This document shows positions 6,226 to 14,097 of a stretch of DNA of 33,571 bases, piece after piece. The DNA is from a virus. The stretch covers positions 1-33,571 of IMG/VR virus record IMGVR_UViG_3300036945_000752; one strand, written 5' to 3'. Below the pieces are notes generated by a model. The model was not told the DNA's origin and searched no databases. It was given only the letters and a program-made list of their open reading frames with translations. A program made the position numbers and the translations under genes. How positions within the stretch are numbered: the first letter of the stretch is position 1; each line of letters begins with the position of its first letter.

Positions 6226-7581
6226 ATGCAACAATATTTTTACGACGAACAAATAAGAAAATACTTAACCCAATTTATGCGTATATTGGGCGGATTTAGT
6301 GTAAAAACTGGCAAGGATAGAGACGGTAACGAGTCATATATCCAAGTGCCAGTGCGCTACGGTGACATTAATCGTATGGCTGCTCACATATTAAAAAATC
6401 AAAGTGAGAACATGATGAATACTGTTCCATTTATTAGTTGCTATGTAACTGATTTACAGATCAGTGCAGAGCGCAGAAGTAATCCCACTCACGTTAGCAA
6501 AGTCCAAGTCTACGAAAAGAAAGTCGATCCAGAGACTGGAGATTATATCGAAGGCGAAGTAGGTAATACTTATACAGTAGAACGTTATATGCCTGTTCCT
6601 TATGATTTAACTGTTCAAGTAGATATATGGACAAGTAACACAGATCAAAAGCTACAACTAATAGAACAACTATTGGTATTGTTTAATCCCAGTATTAACT
6701 TAAAGTCAAATAGCAATCCATTTGACTGGTCGAATCTAACGTATACAGAATTAGTCAATGTAATATGGAGTGTACGTCAAGTTCCTCAGGGCACTGATGA
6801 TATCATCGACGTGGCGGCTCTAAACTTTACTATACCTATTTTAATTAATCCTCCTGCAAAAGTAAAACGTCAAACTCTTATACATACTATCTTAAATGAA
6901 ATTAAAAAACTCAAAGATGAAGAACAACTAGATTGGGTAGAAGACAATCCAGTACCTAACAAGCAATGGGTAGTTGTTACTTTTGAAAATCTAAAACTAC
7001 AAGTAAGAATTGAAGGAGACAGGGCAACTGTATTAAATCGGTCAGGTGGTAATACAGATGATCAAGGCAATCCATTAGATTGGAAATCTTTGTTACAACC
7101 TTTTGGAGATCTAAGATTAGGCATTAGCAATTTAAGATTACGCAGAGGTAGTGATCCCACTGATCCTAACAATGACATCGTTGCTGTTATAACTGAAATT
7201 GACGAAGACTATCCCAACGTTGCTGTTATAGATGTTGACCAAGATAGTTTACCTAATGCTAGTTTAGCTGCCATTAATGCTATCATTAATCCTAGCAGAG
7301 TTGCTCCAGGAAAAAATTTAGCCGCGGCTAGTACAGGTCAACGTTATCTAGTTCTAGAAGACGTTCCTAATAATAATTACTGGGGCGTTACTGATGCTCG
7401 AGCTAACGATATTATACAATATAATGGCAGTCATTGGATTGTTAGTTTCAATTCCTCTGCTAATACTGATGCCATAGTATTAAATACAACTACTGGTATA
7501 CTATACGAATGGCGAGCAGAACAGTGGATTAGTGTCTTCGAAGGTACATATCAAAATGGATGGTGGAGAATTTATTTGTGA
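6226..7581 (+). CDS. 15: gp15-like tail completion / sheath stabiliser protein
   Basis: The first ~260 residues have the gp15 architecture: YFYDEQIRKYLTQFMRILGGF at the N-terminus, then VPVRYGD, a 'VPFISCYVTDLQISAERR' strand region, 'PVPYDLTVQVDIWTSN' and 'LQLIEQLLVLFNPSI'. T4 gp15 (272 aa) caps the contracted-sheath end of the tail and joins it to the neck. Here the protein has 451 residues. The extra ~190 residues include an acidic stretch and a C-terminal Trp-rich segment (NNYWGVTDARANDIIQYNG, WISVFEGTYQNGWWRIYL) like small phage binding domains. It is translated directly after the gp14-like gene. The family call rests on motif memory; a baseplate protein with a similar N-terminal motif is the alternative. 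Confidence 0.62.
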   Translation: MQQYFYDEQIRKYLTQFMRILGGFSVKTGKDRDGNESYIQVPVRYGDINRMAAHILKNQSENMMNTVPFISCYVTDLQISAERRSNPTHVSKVQVYEKKVDPETGDYIEGEVGNTYTVERYMPVPYDLTVQVDIWTSNTDQKLQLIEQLLVLFNPSINLKSNSNPFDWSNLTYTELVNVIWSVRQVPQGTDDIIDVAALNFTIPILINPPAKVKRQTLIHTILNEIKKLKDEEQLDWVEDNPVPNKQWVVVTFENLKLQVRIEGDRATVLNRSGGNTDDQGNPLDWKSLLQPFGDLRLGISNLRLRRGSDPTDPNNDIVAVITEIDEDYPNVAVIDVDQDSLPNASLAAINAIINPSRVAPGKNLAAASTGQRYLVLEDVPNNNYWGVTDARANDIIQYNGSHWIVSFNSSANTDAIVLNTTTGILYEWRAEQWISVFEGTYQNGWWRIYL

Positions 7582-8060
7582 AGCAGTTTAGAGGCGCAGG
7601 CGCTATTATAGTCAGCGAACAGTCAGGTCGAGTAATGACAGTTCTTCGTAGCTCTCGAGAAAGTCATCCTAACACTTGGTCTTTTGCAGGTGGCAAGGTC
7701 GAAGTCGGAGAAACAGAAATAGACGGACTGCGACGAGAGTTAGAAGAAGAATTGAAGCTAACTAAAATTAAAAAAATAATACCTTTACATAGATATCAAA
7801 GCCGTAGCAAAGATTTTGTCTACGATACATTTGTTGTATTAGTAAACAAAGAATTTGTACCAGAACTCAACTGGGAAAATGAAGGATATGCATGGACAAG
7901 TATTGATAGTTTGCCAAGTCCGTTACATCCAAAGGCTCGTCAAATGATTAGTTCAAGTAGACTAATTAAAAAATTCAAAGACTTCTATAGTTGGATTGAT
8001 AAGAAGAATGTCAGCAGAGATAATACAATTTCCAAAGAAGACAAAATTACGCAAATTTAA
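7578..8060 (+). CDS. Nudix hydrolase
   Basis: The Nudix box is present as GKVEVGETEIDGLRRELEEELKL: G-x5-E-x7-RE-U-x-EE, with the usual Gly near the end replaced by Lys. The metal-binding REL-EE core is intact, so hydrolysis of a nucleoside-diphosphate-X substrate is expected; the substrate cannot be told from sequence. I prefer the GTG at 7578, which overlaps the previous stop (GTGA) and has GGAGA eight bases upstream. An ATG at 7560 in the same frame is possible and adds six residues. Placement inside a neck gene cluster is unusual and suggests an inserted metabolic or RNA-decapping-type accessory gene. The protein has 160 residues with a Lys-rich tail that overlaps the next gene. Confidence 0.88.
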   Translation: MKQFRGAGAIIVSEQSGRVMTVLRSSRESHPNTWSFAGGKVEVGETEIDGLRRELEEELKLTKIKKIIPLHRYQSRSKDFVYDTFVVLVNKEFVPELNWENEGYAWTSIDSLPSPLHPKARQMISSSRLIKKFKDFYSWIDKKNVSRDNTISKEDKITQI

Positions 8061-8403
8061 AAGCGTTGATTTGTATTATTGTTGGGATCGTCGATTAGAC
8101 AATCCTTTATTAAACAGTCTATTCAAGCAAGAAGTAAGTTATGTAGAAAGATGGTATTTACAGACTGTGCATCTTCTTAATATGGAATTAACAGATCATC
8201 CATTATTAGTATCATTGTTATCCCCGGATGATACTACATTAGATTTATTAATAGATTTAATCGAAAAAGATTTAATCATACAAAAACAACTAACAAATGA
8301 CGATACTACACTAACCACTGATTATAATCTAATCAGACTTAATAAATGGTTAGTTAAGTTTCGAGGTCTACAACAATATCGTCGTCGACTTTATAGTTTT
8401 TAA
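8008..8403 (+). CDS. Unknown small protein (131 aa)
   Basis: An ATG at 8008 preceded by AAGAAGA gives MSAEIIQFPKK...; an upstream in-frame TTG (7996) is a poorer start. The gene overlaps the Nudix 3' end by 53 bases and the convergent glycosyltransferase gene by 50 bases. The sequence is helical and leucine-rich (HLLNMELTDHPLLVSLL, TLDLLIDLIEKDL) with no recognised motif and ends basic (YRRRLYSF). Codon use resembles its neighbours. It may be a small virion-assembly factor of the plus-strand neck cluster, but no function can be assigned. Confidence 0.65.
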   Translation: MSAEIIQFPKKTKLRKFKSVDLYYCWDRRLDNPLLNSLFKQEVSYVERWYLQTVHLLNMELTDHPLLVSLLSPDDTTLDLLIDLIEKDLIIQKQLTNDDTTLTTDYNLIRLNKWLVKFRGLQQYRRRLYSF

Positions 8404-9007
8404 TTCCCACATGTCCTAGTTCGCAGGTAGTAGCTACGTCTAGCCATATATCTATTTCATAGTCATTGCATTTTCTAAAAAATTCAATGTCTTCTCCTGT
8501 ATACTGACCATCATAAAATCCTAATTGAAACCAAGGCAAGTTAAGTTGTTCAAATACTTCCATCTTGATAAGACAAAAGCCTAGAGCCATTGCTTCTACT
8601 TTAATATGACTTTCAGTTTGTTTTGTAGGATCTACCCAAGAATCCCAGTTATCAATTTCTGTCCATGCTGTTACTATAAGTGGTTCGACTCTTTTACTGT
8701 ATGCGGCTCCTACTATAAGTTCGTCAAAATCCAATAAACGTAAAACATGTAAAGGATCAAAGGTCATGTCGCTGTCGATGAACATAACATGAGTTGCACC
8801 CCAATCTTGAGAACTTCTTACTAATTCGTGGCGTTGATTGGCTATCAACGTTCCTGGACTAATAAACAATGTACTAGCAACGCCTACATTTTTTAAATAA
8901 GCACAAAGATTCCATAGTGCAAACGTAGTTGCTGTATGCATCATATCCCTAGCAGGGATACAAATTGCCAATTTAACATTGGCATATTTTTCATAGGTAA
9001 AATTCAT
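8354..9007 (-). CDS. GT-A-fold glycosyltransferase
   Basis: The 217-aa protein has the layout of a short GT-A glycosyltransferase: an N-terminal strand LAICIPARDMMH (nucleotide-sugar binding), a helix carrying the NQRHELV motif, then the metal-binding DxD as VMFIDSDMTF, and a late acidic motif GEDIEFFRKC followed by CELGHVG, whose His may complete the metal site. It would transfer a sugar from an activated donor to an unknown acceptor: virion fibre, DNA or host surface. The start overlaps the preceding gene (ATGA at 9004-9007), so the two are translationally coupled. Its 3' end lies 50 bases inside a gene on the other strand. Similar proteins are frequent in aquatic T4-like phages. Confidence 0.8.
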   Translation of the reverse strand: MNFTYEKYANVKLAICIPARDMMHTATTFALWNLCAYLKNVGVASTLFISPGTLIANQRHELVRSSQDWGATHVMFIDSDMTFDPLHVLRLLDFDELIVGAAYSKRVEPLIVTAWTEIDNWDSWVDPTKQTESHIKVEAMALGFCLIKMEVFEQLNLPWFQLGFYDGQYTGEDIEFFRKCNDYEIDIWLDVATTCELGHVGIKNYKVDDDIVVDLET

Positions 9008-9567
9008 TTAACTTTTTTAAGTGCTAATTTCCGTGGACCTTTATCCACTTCAGGAGCATAACCCAATTCTGTTTCAGCTCGTTCAGTTGCTGATTTAATT
9101 GCGTTTGCTAATCTCACACAAGTCTGTGTAGATTTAATATACAAGTCTTCTGGTAGCTTGACCATTTTATTCATAGTCTCGTATGAAGGTTTGCCTATGG
9201 TTAAAATTTCAACTGCGGCTTGTTTACCTAATGCATTAGACCAATATTCTTTTTCTACAAATTCCCAATTAGTAATTGCAGATTCTAATTGCTTTTGATC
9301 CTCGCCTTCTAAGAAGGCTTGTAACTTTTCTTTTTCAGCAAGTAGACATTTTTTTTCAAATGTTCTTGTTTCTGTTTCCAAATCGCTGTCAATCTTTCGA
9401 AGTCTATTAATTGTTTCAATAATGTATCTAGCGTATGCTGTGCCAGTTTGGTTTTGAAAATTTTGTCTTTCAAAATCACTGAAAGTAGGATATGGACATA
9501 TATCAAATAATCCTTGTAACGGATTAGTTTCAGTTACTACTGTTTTGTTTGTCTTTTTTGTGGTCAT
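9004..9567 (-). CDS. Unknown helical protein (187 aa)
   Basis: The ATG at 9567 directly follows the T-tract of a terminator-like hairpin; its ribosome-binding site (AAGG) is inside that hairpin's 3' arm. The product starts with a Lys/Thr-rich tail (MTTKKTNKT), then mostly helical, charged sequence with a Glu/Lys-rich middle (residues ~60-105) and an aromatic segment WEFVEKEYWSNALG. No family is recognised and no signal peptide or membrane span is seen. It is coupled to the glycosyltransferase by a 4-base overlap and may serve as its partner or as a virion protein. Control by the embedded late promoter makes late expression likely. Confidence 0.72.
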   Translation of the reverse strand: MTTKKTNKTVVTETNPLQGLFDICPYPTFSDFERQNFQNQTGTAYARYIIETINRLRKIDSDLETETRTFEKKCLLAEKEKLQAFLEGEDQKQLESAITNWEFVEKEYWSNALGKQAAVEILTIGKPSYETMNKMVKLPEDLYIKSTQTCVRLANAIKSATERAETELGYAPEVDKGPRKLALKKVK

Positions 9568-9571
9568 AAAA

Positions 9572-9599
9572 AAATACCTTGAAGTTGTTCAAGGTATTT
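9572..9599 (-). terminator. Terminator hairpin that sequesters the next ribosome-binding site
   Basis: A perfect 12-bp stem (9572-9583 with 9588-9599, loop GTTG on plus) is followed on the minus strand by a T-tract running into ATG 9567. It would end transcripts of the 64-aa gene. In any read-through RNA the AAGG needed by the next gene is paired. Confidence 0.85.
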
Positions 9600-9602
9600 A
9601 TA
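9595..9602 (-). promoter_or_regulatory. T4-type late promoter inside the hairpin (perfect TATAAATA)
   Basis: Minus-strand TATAAATA overlaps the 5' arm of the 9572-9599 hairpin. The predicted start near 9589 removes almost all of the 5' arm, freeing the AAGG before ATG 9567. T4 genes such as e, soc and 49 are known to use this arrangement. Confidence 0.75.
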
Positions 9603-9617
9603 TAAGCTATTCTTAGT

Positions 9618-9812
9618 TTAATATGCGTAAGGTGTAGTACGCCCACCAAATCTAGAACTTAGTGTAATTTGAGTTCCAGAACTTTGTCCGACAAATGCAC
9701 CCAATGTTCCACTAAGTGAAATATTTTGGCCTGCGGCTGGGGCTACGTTATTATATGCTTTTCTAACCCGACCCATTACAATTTCTGTGCCCGTTGCTGG
9801 TAAAACTGCCAT
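9618..9812 (-). CDS. Small virion-associated protein (64 aa)
   Basis: The ATG at 9812 has AGGAG eight bases upstream and a GATAAATA late-type promoter just before it. The sequence opens MAVLPATGTEIVMGRVRKAY and continues through a Ser/Gly-rich part (SLSGTLGAFVGQSSGTQITLSS) to FGGRTTPYAY. This is the pattern of the small 'LP.TG.I....' proteins often found beside tail fibres in aquatic phages, presumably surface or fibre accessory proteins. It is a single-gene unit bounded by hairpins on both sides. The exact role is unknown. Confidence 0.75.
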   Translation of the reverse strand: MAVLPATGTEIVMGRVRKAYNNVAPAAGQNISLSGTLGAFVGQSSGTQITLSSRFGGRTTPYAY

Positions 9813-9831
9813 TTGTTATCTCCTGTTGAAT

Positions 9832-9839
9832 TATTTATC
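9832..9839 (-). promoter_or_regulatory. T4-type late promoter (GATAAATA)
   Basis: Minus-strand GATAAATA. The predicted start is near 9826, giving a 13-base leader that contains AGGAG before ATG 9812. Confidence 0.6.
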
Positions 9840-9857
9840 TTAAATAATTAAATCGAT

Positions 9858-9883
9858 GAAACGGAGAATTTCTTCTCCGTTTC
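9858..9883 (-). terminator. Hairpin after the S74 fibre gene
   Basis: A perfect 11-bp stem (9858-9868 with 9873-9883) with a 4-base loop starts 16 bases after the fibre stop. The T-tract is poor, so termination may be partial or the hairpin may protect the mRNA end. Confidence 0.7.
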
Positions 9884-9898
9884 CAATTTAGCTAACTA

Positions 9899-12800
9899 TT
9901 ATAGTTCGCCTGAATTGCCGATTTGTGCTTCAAGAGTCTTAACTTTAGCACTTAGTTCCTTAACCGCTTCGATTAACAATGCTGTTAGCTTGTCATAACG
10001 AACTGTCTTGTAACCAGCAAAAGCAGAATCACATACCAATTCAGGAGCAACTGCTTCAATTTCTTGAGCAATAACACCCATCTGGTGACGATTATCGATA
10101 CCTAATGCTAGAGCAGCTTCGTTTGGATCGAATGTAACACCGTTGATTGCTTCTACTTTTTCCAAAGCGTCTGCAATAGGAACAATGTTTGTCTTCAAAC
10201 GTAAGTCAGAGAAGTAAGCTGTAATTTCACCAGTAGCAGTAATAGCACCAGATACAGTTAAAGCACCTGTACTCAATGCCGCTGTAGTTGTTGCGCCACG
10301 AGCAGTAACGTTTGCCAATGTACTTGTTTCTGTGTAGCCTGTAATAAAGCCAGCACCGTTAGTCAATTGGTTAGTGTTAGTAGGAATAGTAATTACACCA
10401 GTTGAACTGTTGTAAGCACCAGAACCAGCTGTGAAGCTATGTGCGGAACGAGCTAATGCATCAGTGTACTGAGTAATTGTGTTAGTTAAAGTAATACTAC
10501 CACCTAAACTTACAGCACCACCGCCACTTAAACCTGTACCAGCTGTAACTGTTACTGCGCTGTTAGCTAAACTTGCATTTGGAACGCTAGCCAAGCTAAT
10601 TAGCATACTGTCGCCGTGTGTAGCATCATCGCTAGCCACTGCAACTGTTACACCATTAGAACCACGGAACTTGAATGTGTCGTTGTTGCTGTCGGCTGCG
10701 GCAGTTGTTGTACCATCTGTAAAATTCTTAAAGATGTTTTGGCTGCTACCTAAATCAGTGTTAGTAACTGTAGCTGTACTACCTTCGCCTTGTGTATGGC
10801 TTACGCTGATACCTGTACCAGCTGTAACGTTTACCATGTAGTTACCAGTTGTGTCAGTACCTAAAGCAACGTTGTTTGCTGATACTGTAGCAGATAATGT
10901 TACGTCTGCACTACCATCAATGCTAACGCTACCAGACAAGTCACCACCTAAAGTGATTGTACGAGCTGTTGCCCATTTTGTTGCTGTTGCGGCATTACCG
11001 GTTGTTGAACCAGAACTACCAGTTACGTTACCAGTTACGTTACCAGTCAATGCGGCTGTAATTGTACCAGCTGTAAAGTTACCGCTTGCATCACGTGCAA
11101 CGATAGCACTTGCTGTATTAGCACTTGCGGCTGTTGTAGCAGAATTGCTTACTTTACCAGCTGTACTGATTGTTGCTAATGCGCTATCAGGAACGCTAAC
11201 TAAACGTGCGTTTGGTAATGTACCAGAACTAATGTTAGCGGCATTTGTTGTATCAGTTGTTGCTGATGTAGCTAAACCAGTGATCTTGCTAGTAGCAATT
11301 GAACCCGCCAACATTGCATTTGTAACTGTACCAGTATCACCAGTTGTGATAATTGTACCATTTACGTCCGGTGCTGTCAATGTACGAGTTGTACCTGTTG
11401 AAATACTGCTTGCTTGGAATTGTAACTTCTTAGTAGCATCAGTTTCGTCAATGATAAATGTTGTACTGTCGCTTAATGACTTGTTTGTCAATGTTTGAGC
11501 AGTTGTTTTATCGATTGATGATGCTGTATCTAAACTAATTGTAACTGCGGCACCTTCACCAGAACCAGAAACAGTAATACCTGTACCAGCTGTAACGCTA
11601 GCAACATAGTTACCAGTTGTATCTGTACCTAGTGCAACTGCATCGCTTGTTACTGTAGCATTCAATGTAACGTTTGCGCTACCGTCAATGCTTACACTAC
11701 CAGATAAATCACCACCTAAAGTGATTGTACGAGCTGTTGTCCACTTACCAGCTGTTGTAGCTGTATCAGCATTACCTGTTAAAGCACCAACGAATGCTGT
11801 AGATGTAACGCTTGTTAAACCAGCCAATGTAGTAGAACTTGCACCTAAGCTAATATCAGTTGTACCTACTGTTACTTTGCTATTTGACAAACTTGCGTTT
11901 GGAATAGCACTTGTTGTAATGGCACCAGTTGTGCTGTTATAAGAAATACCTGTACCAGCACTTACACTAGCGCGAGCACGGGCTGTTGTAAAGTATTGGT
12001 TAGTAGTACCTTCACTAATTGCGTCGCTGTCTAAAGTACGTGTACCACCTAATGCAACTGATGTGCCGTTGATTGTAACACTACTGTTAGCCAATGAACT
12101 ATTTGGAATACTACCTAAGCTGAATACACCAGTTGAGCTGTTATAGCTTACACCTGTTGCGCTTGTTGAACTTAATGCACTACGAGCACGAGCCGCTGTG
12201 TGATATAAGTTTGTTGAACCTTCTGTTAATACGTCTGTGCTTGTAGCAATTGGATGATAAACAGCACCGTCGTTTGTAAATGTCCAAGTGTCAGAACCTT
12301 CGTTCCAACGAATTTGTGTGTTTGCATCATCACCACGTTCAACTTCGATGCCAGCATTTTGTGTTGGTGTACCTGTTGCGTCACTGTTCAATGTAATAAT
12401 GTTATCAGCTAAACTGATTGTGTTAGAGTTAACAACTGTTTGTGTACCGCTAACTGTAAAGTTACCAGCAACTGTAACACCTGTACCATCAACTGTCAAT
12501 GCTGTTGAACCATCAACTGTAACTGTTACTGTACCAGAACCGCTGTCAACAACGGCAATGTTAGTGTTACCTTGAGCAATACTTGATGTGCTGATTGAAC
12601 TAACTGAATCATCAACATATTTCTTTGTTGCCGCATCTGTGTTAGCACTTGGTGCGCCAAGACCGATAACTTTGTTACCGTTCATTTCAATGTTGTCACC
12701 AAAGTTAACTTTGATACCTGCGCTGTCAGTAATGTTCTTACCGGCTGCGATCTGCAATGTACCGTCAACGTTAACGTTCGTTGTGCTAGAACCTAATTGT

Positions 12801-13381
12801 AAAATGCCTGCGCCAACTGCGTTGATTCGGATATTTTGGTCTACGTCAGCAGTAAATGTAATTGTACCAGAATCGTCTTCTAGAACCTTACTACCGTTAA
12901 CATACAAAGAACCTGGACCAACGTAAACGTCTTTCCATTGCTTAGTTGGACTACCTAAGTCATATGTAATGTCTGCACTAGGAATAATGCTACCAGAGAT
13001 ACTAGGAATACCACCTGTTAATGTTAAGTTAACAAATGTTGGACTACCTGCTGTAGTCAATGTCTGTGTTGTGCTGATTGCACCAGTACTGCTGTTATAG
13101 CTGATACCAGAACCTGCACTGATAGACGCACGAGCTCTTGCTTGTGTAAAATATAAATTACCGTTTTCAGCAACATCAGTTGTATCTAATGTTACTGCAC
13201 CTGTTTCACCGTTGACGCTTGTTACGCCACCGATTTGGACCACGCTAGGTGTTCCGTCATCTTTTTTAATATAAATCAAGCCGTCATACGTATTGATTGC
13301 TATTTCGCCTAGTGACAATTGACTGGTTGTTGGCACTTTACCAGGTGTTGCACTACGCTTTAAAACTATTGTATTTGCCAT
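9899..13381 (-). CDS. Tail fibre with C-terminal S74 intramolecular chaperone
   Basis: The 1160-aa fibre has an N-terminal virion-attachment type (MANTIVLKRSATPGKVP, LGEIAINTYDGLIYIKKDDG). The long beta-structured shaft has three 'EG.TN.YFT.ARARAS(I/V)S' units and two copies of a 'KW.TARTITLGGDLSGSVSIDGSA' block. The C-terminus is an S74 chaperone: SDLRLK begins at Ser1058 with Lys1063 five residues on (the Ser/Lys autocleavage pair of the family), then GVIAQEIEAVAPELV and a trimeric helix ending LEAQIGNSGEL. The family trimerises the fibre and then cuts itself off; the mature fibre should lack the last ~103 residues. It probably contacts the host receptor. It has its own late-type promoter and a terminal hairpin. 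The repeat blocks are also found in the 1860-aa fibre. Confidence 0.92.
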   Translation of the reverse strand: MANTIVLKRSATPGKVPTTSQLSLGEIAINTYDGLIYIKKDDGTPSVVQIGGVTSVNGETGAVTLDTTDVAENGNLYFTQARARASISAGSGISYNSSTGAISTTQTLTTAGSPTFVNLTLTGGIPSISGSIIPSADITYDLGSPTKQWKDVYVGPGSLYVNGSKVLEDDSGTITFTADVDQNIRINAVGAGILQLGSSTTNVNVDGTLQIAAGKNITDSAGIKVNFGDNIEMNGNKVIGLGAPSANTDAATKKYVDDSVSSISTSSIAQGNTNIAVVDSGSGTVTVTVDGSTALTVDGTGVTVAGNFTVSGTQTVVNSNTISLADNIITLNSDATGTPTQNAGIEVERGDDANTQIRWNEGSDTWTFTNDGAVYHPIATSTDVLTEGSTNLYHTAARARSALSSTSATGVSYNSSTGVFSLGSIPNSSLANSSVTINGTSVALGGTRTLDSDAISEGTTNQYFTTARARASVSAGTGISYNSTTGAITTSAIPNASLSNSKVTVGTTDISLGASSTTLAGLTSVTSTAFVGALTGNADTATTAGKWTTARTITLGGDLSGSVSIDGSANVTLNATVTSDAVALGTDTTGNYVASVTAGTGITVSGSGEGAAVTISLDTASSIDKTTAQTLTNKSLSDSTTFIIDETDATKKLQFQASSISTGTTRTLTAPDVNGTIITTGDTGTVTNAMLAGSIATSKITGLATSATTDTTNAANISSGTLPNARLVSVPDSALATISTAGKVSNSATTAASANTASAIVARDASGNFTAGTITAALTGNVTGNVTGSSGSTTGNAATATKWATARTITLGGDLSGSVSIDGSADVTLSATVSANNVALGTDTTGNYMVNVTAGTGISVSHTQGEGSTATVTNTDLGSSQNIFKNFTDGTTTAAADSNNDTFKFRGSNGVTVAVASDDATHGDSMLISLASVPNASLANSAVTVTAGTGLSGGGAVSLGGSITLTNTITQYTDALARSAHSFTAGSGAYNSSTGVITIPTNTNQLTNGAGFITGYTETSTLANVTARGATTTAALSTGALTVSGAITATGEITAYFSDLRLKTNIVPIADALEKVEAINGVTFDPNEAALALGIDNRHQMGVIAQEIEAVAPELVCDSAFAGYKTVRYDKLTALLIEAVKELSAKVKTLEAQIGNSGEL

Positions 13382-13440
13382 TTGAGTATATACCCCTTTA
13401 GTTCGAACTAGTGGAATGAATCGATTTCCACGCTCGATAG

Positions 13441-13448
13441 TATTTAGC
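13441..13448 (-). promoter_or_regulatory. Late-promoter-like element (GCTAAATA)
   Basis: Minus-strand GCTAAATA followed by CT, one mismatch to NATAAATA, 60 bases before the fibre ATG. AAAGGGG lies further down, 11 bases before the ATG. Confidence 0.45.
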
Positions 13449-13485
13449 CAAAATCAGCTATAGCACTAACTATACAGTGATTATT

Positions 13486-13986
13486 TTAGAATTCGCCGCC
13501 GTCGACACTGATGTCAACTTCGGAAATTGAATTAATTTCTCCAGTTTCATCCAGTGCCAGGATGACTGTTTTGCCAGCAGAACCATATGTTCCGCTTACA
13601 TCTGTAGTATTGATTCTACTTTCTTTAGAAAATACTATGGCAGATGTGCCAGGAGTAATTACACCTTGTGTAATTAATGTCCAAGAACTTTTACCCTGTG
13701 TATTACCTTCTTCTACATAAACTTTATTACCGGCACTGAGTTCAAAAATGCTGTCGGCGTCTAAGGCTCTTGTTAATTTACTTGTAGAAACAGACCAGTA
13801 ATATATGCCATTTTGACTTTGATTGGATTGGCCTGCCAGTAAAACTCTATCTTTATCTGTTAAAGTAATTCCATCAATAGAAATTACAGTTGCAGCCAAA
13901 TTTAAATTAGATCGTAATGCGACACGCACACTGTCTTTGTAGTCAGACATTGCGCTAACAAAATTTTTACCTCTAAAAATTGGCAT
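13486..13986 (-). CDS. Fibre-associated module protein (166 aa)
   Basis: The sequence follows a module common in phage tail proteins: 'SVRVALRSNLNL..TVISIDG.TLTDKDRVLLAGQSNQSQNGIYYWS...LTRALDADS..EL..G..VYVEEG' and then a strand pair with WTLIT and TSAIVFS. These domains are beta-rich and usually sit on fibres or baseplates. The C-terminus VDISVDGGEF resembles the DGGTY end of the 1860-aa fibre. A late promoter (14025-14032) and upstream terminator make it a separate late unit. The ribosome-binding site is weak (GGGA 11 bases from ATG 13986). It is probably a fibre tip or connector. Confidence 0.78.
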   Translation of the reverse strand: MPIFRGKNFVSAMSDYKDSVRVALRSNLNLAATVISIDGITLTDKDRVLLAGQSNQSQNGIYYWSVSTSKLTRALDADSIFELSAGNKVYVEEGNTQGKSSWTLITQGVITPGTSAIVFSKESRINTTDVSGTYGSAGKTVILALDETGEINSISEVDISVDGGEF

Positions 13987-14024
13987 CTAAATATATCCCG
14001 AAAATCTCTACGATTATTATCTAT

Positions 14025-14032
14025 TATTTATA
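14025..14032 (-). promoter_or_regulatory. T4-type late promoter (perfect TATAAATA)
   Basis: Minus-strand TATAAATA followed by AT. The predicted start is near 14019, giving a 32-base leader to ATG 13986. It lies directly after the terminator at 14048-14073. Confidence 0.72.
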
Positions 14033-14047
14033 CTCATTTACAAAACA

Positions 14048-14073
14048 GAAAAGGTGCCCGAAGGCACCTTTTC
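14048..14073. terminator. Strong bidirectional terminator with UUCG loop
   Basis: An 11-bp perfect stem (14048-14058 with 14063-14073), loop CGAA on plus (UUCG on minus), with T-rich flanks on both strands. It ends the 1860-aa fibre gene (stop at 14098). Confidence 0.9.
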
Positions 14074-14097
14074 ATAGTTTACTAATAATATTAAGTA

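Noticed and set aside
10479-12926. Several long plus-strand frames (up to 215 aa) opposite the S74 fibre
   Set aside because: Val/Pro/Leu-rich shadows of a repetitive Thr/Gly/Ser coding strand; no ribosome-binding sites and no domain sense.
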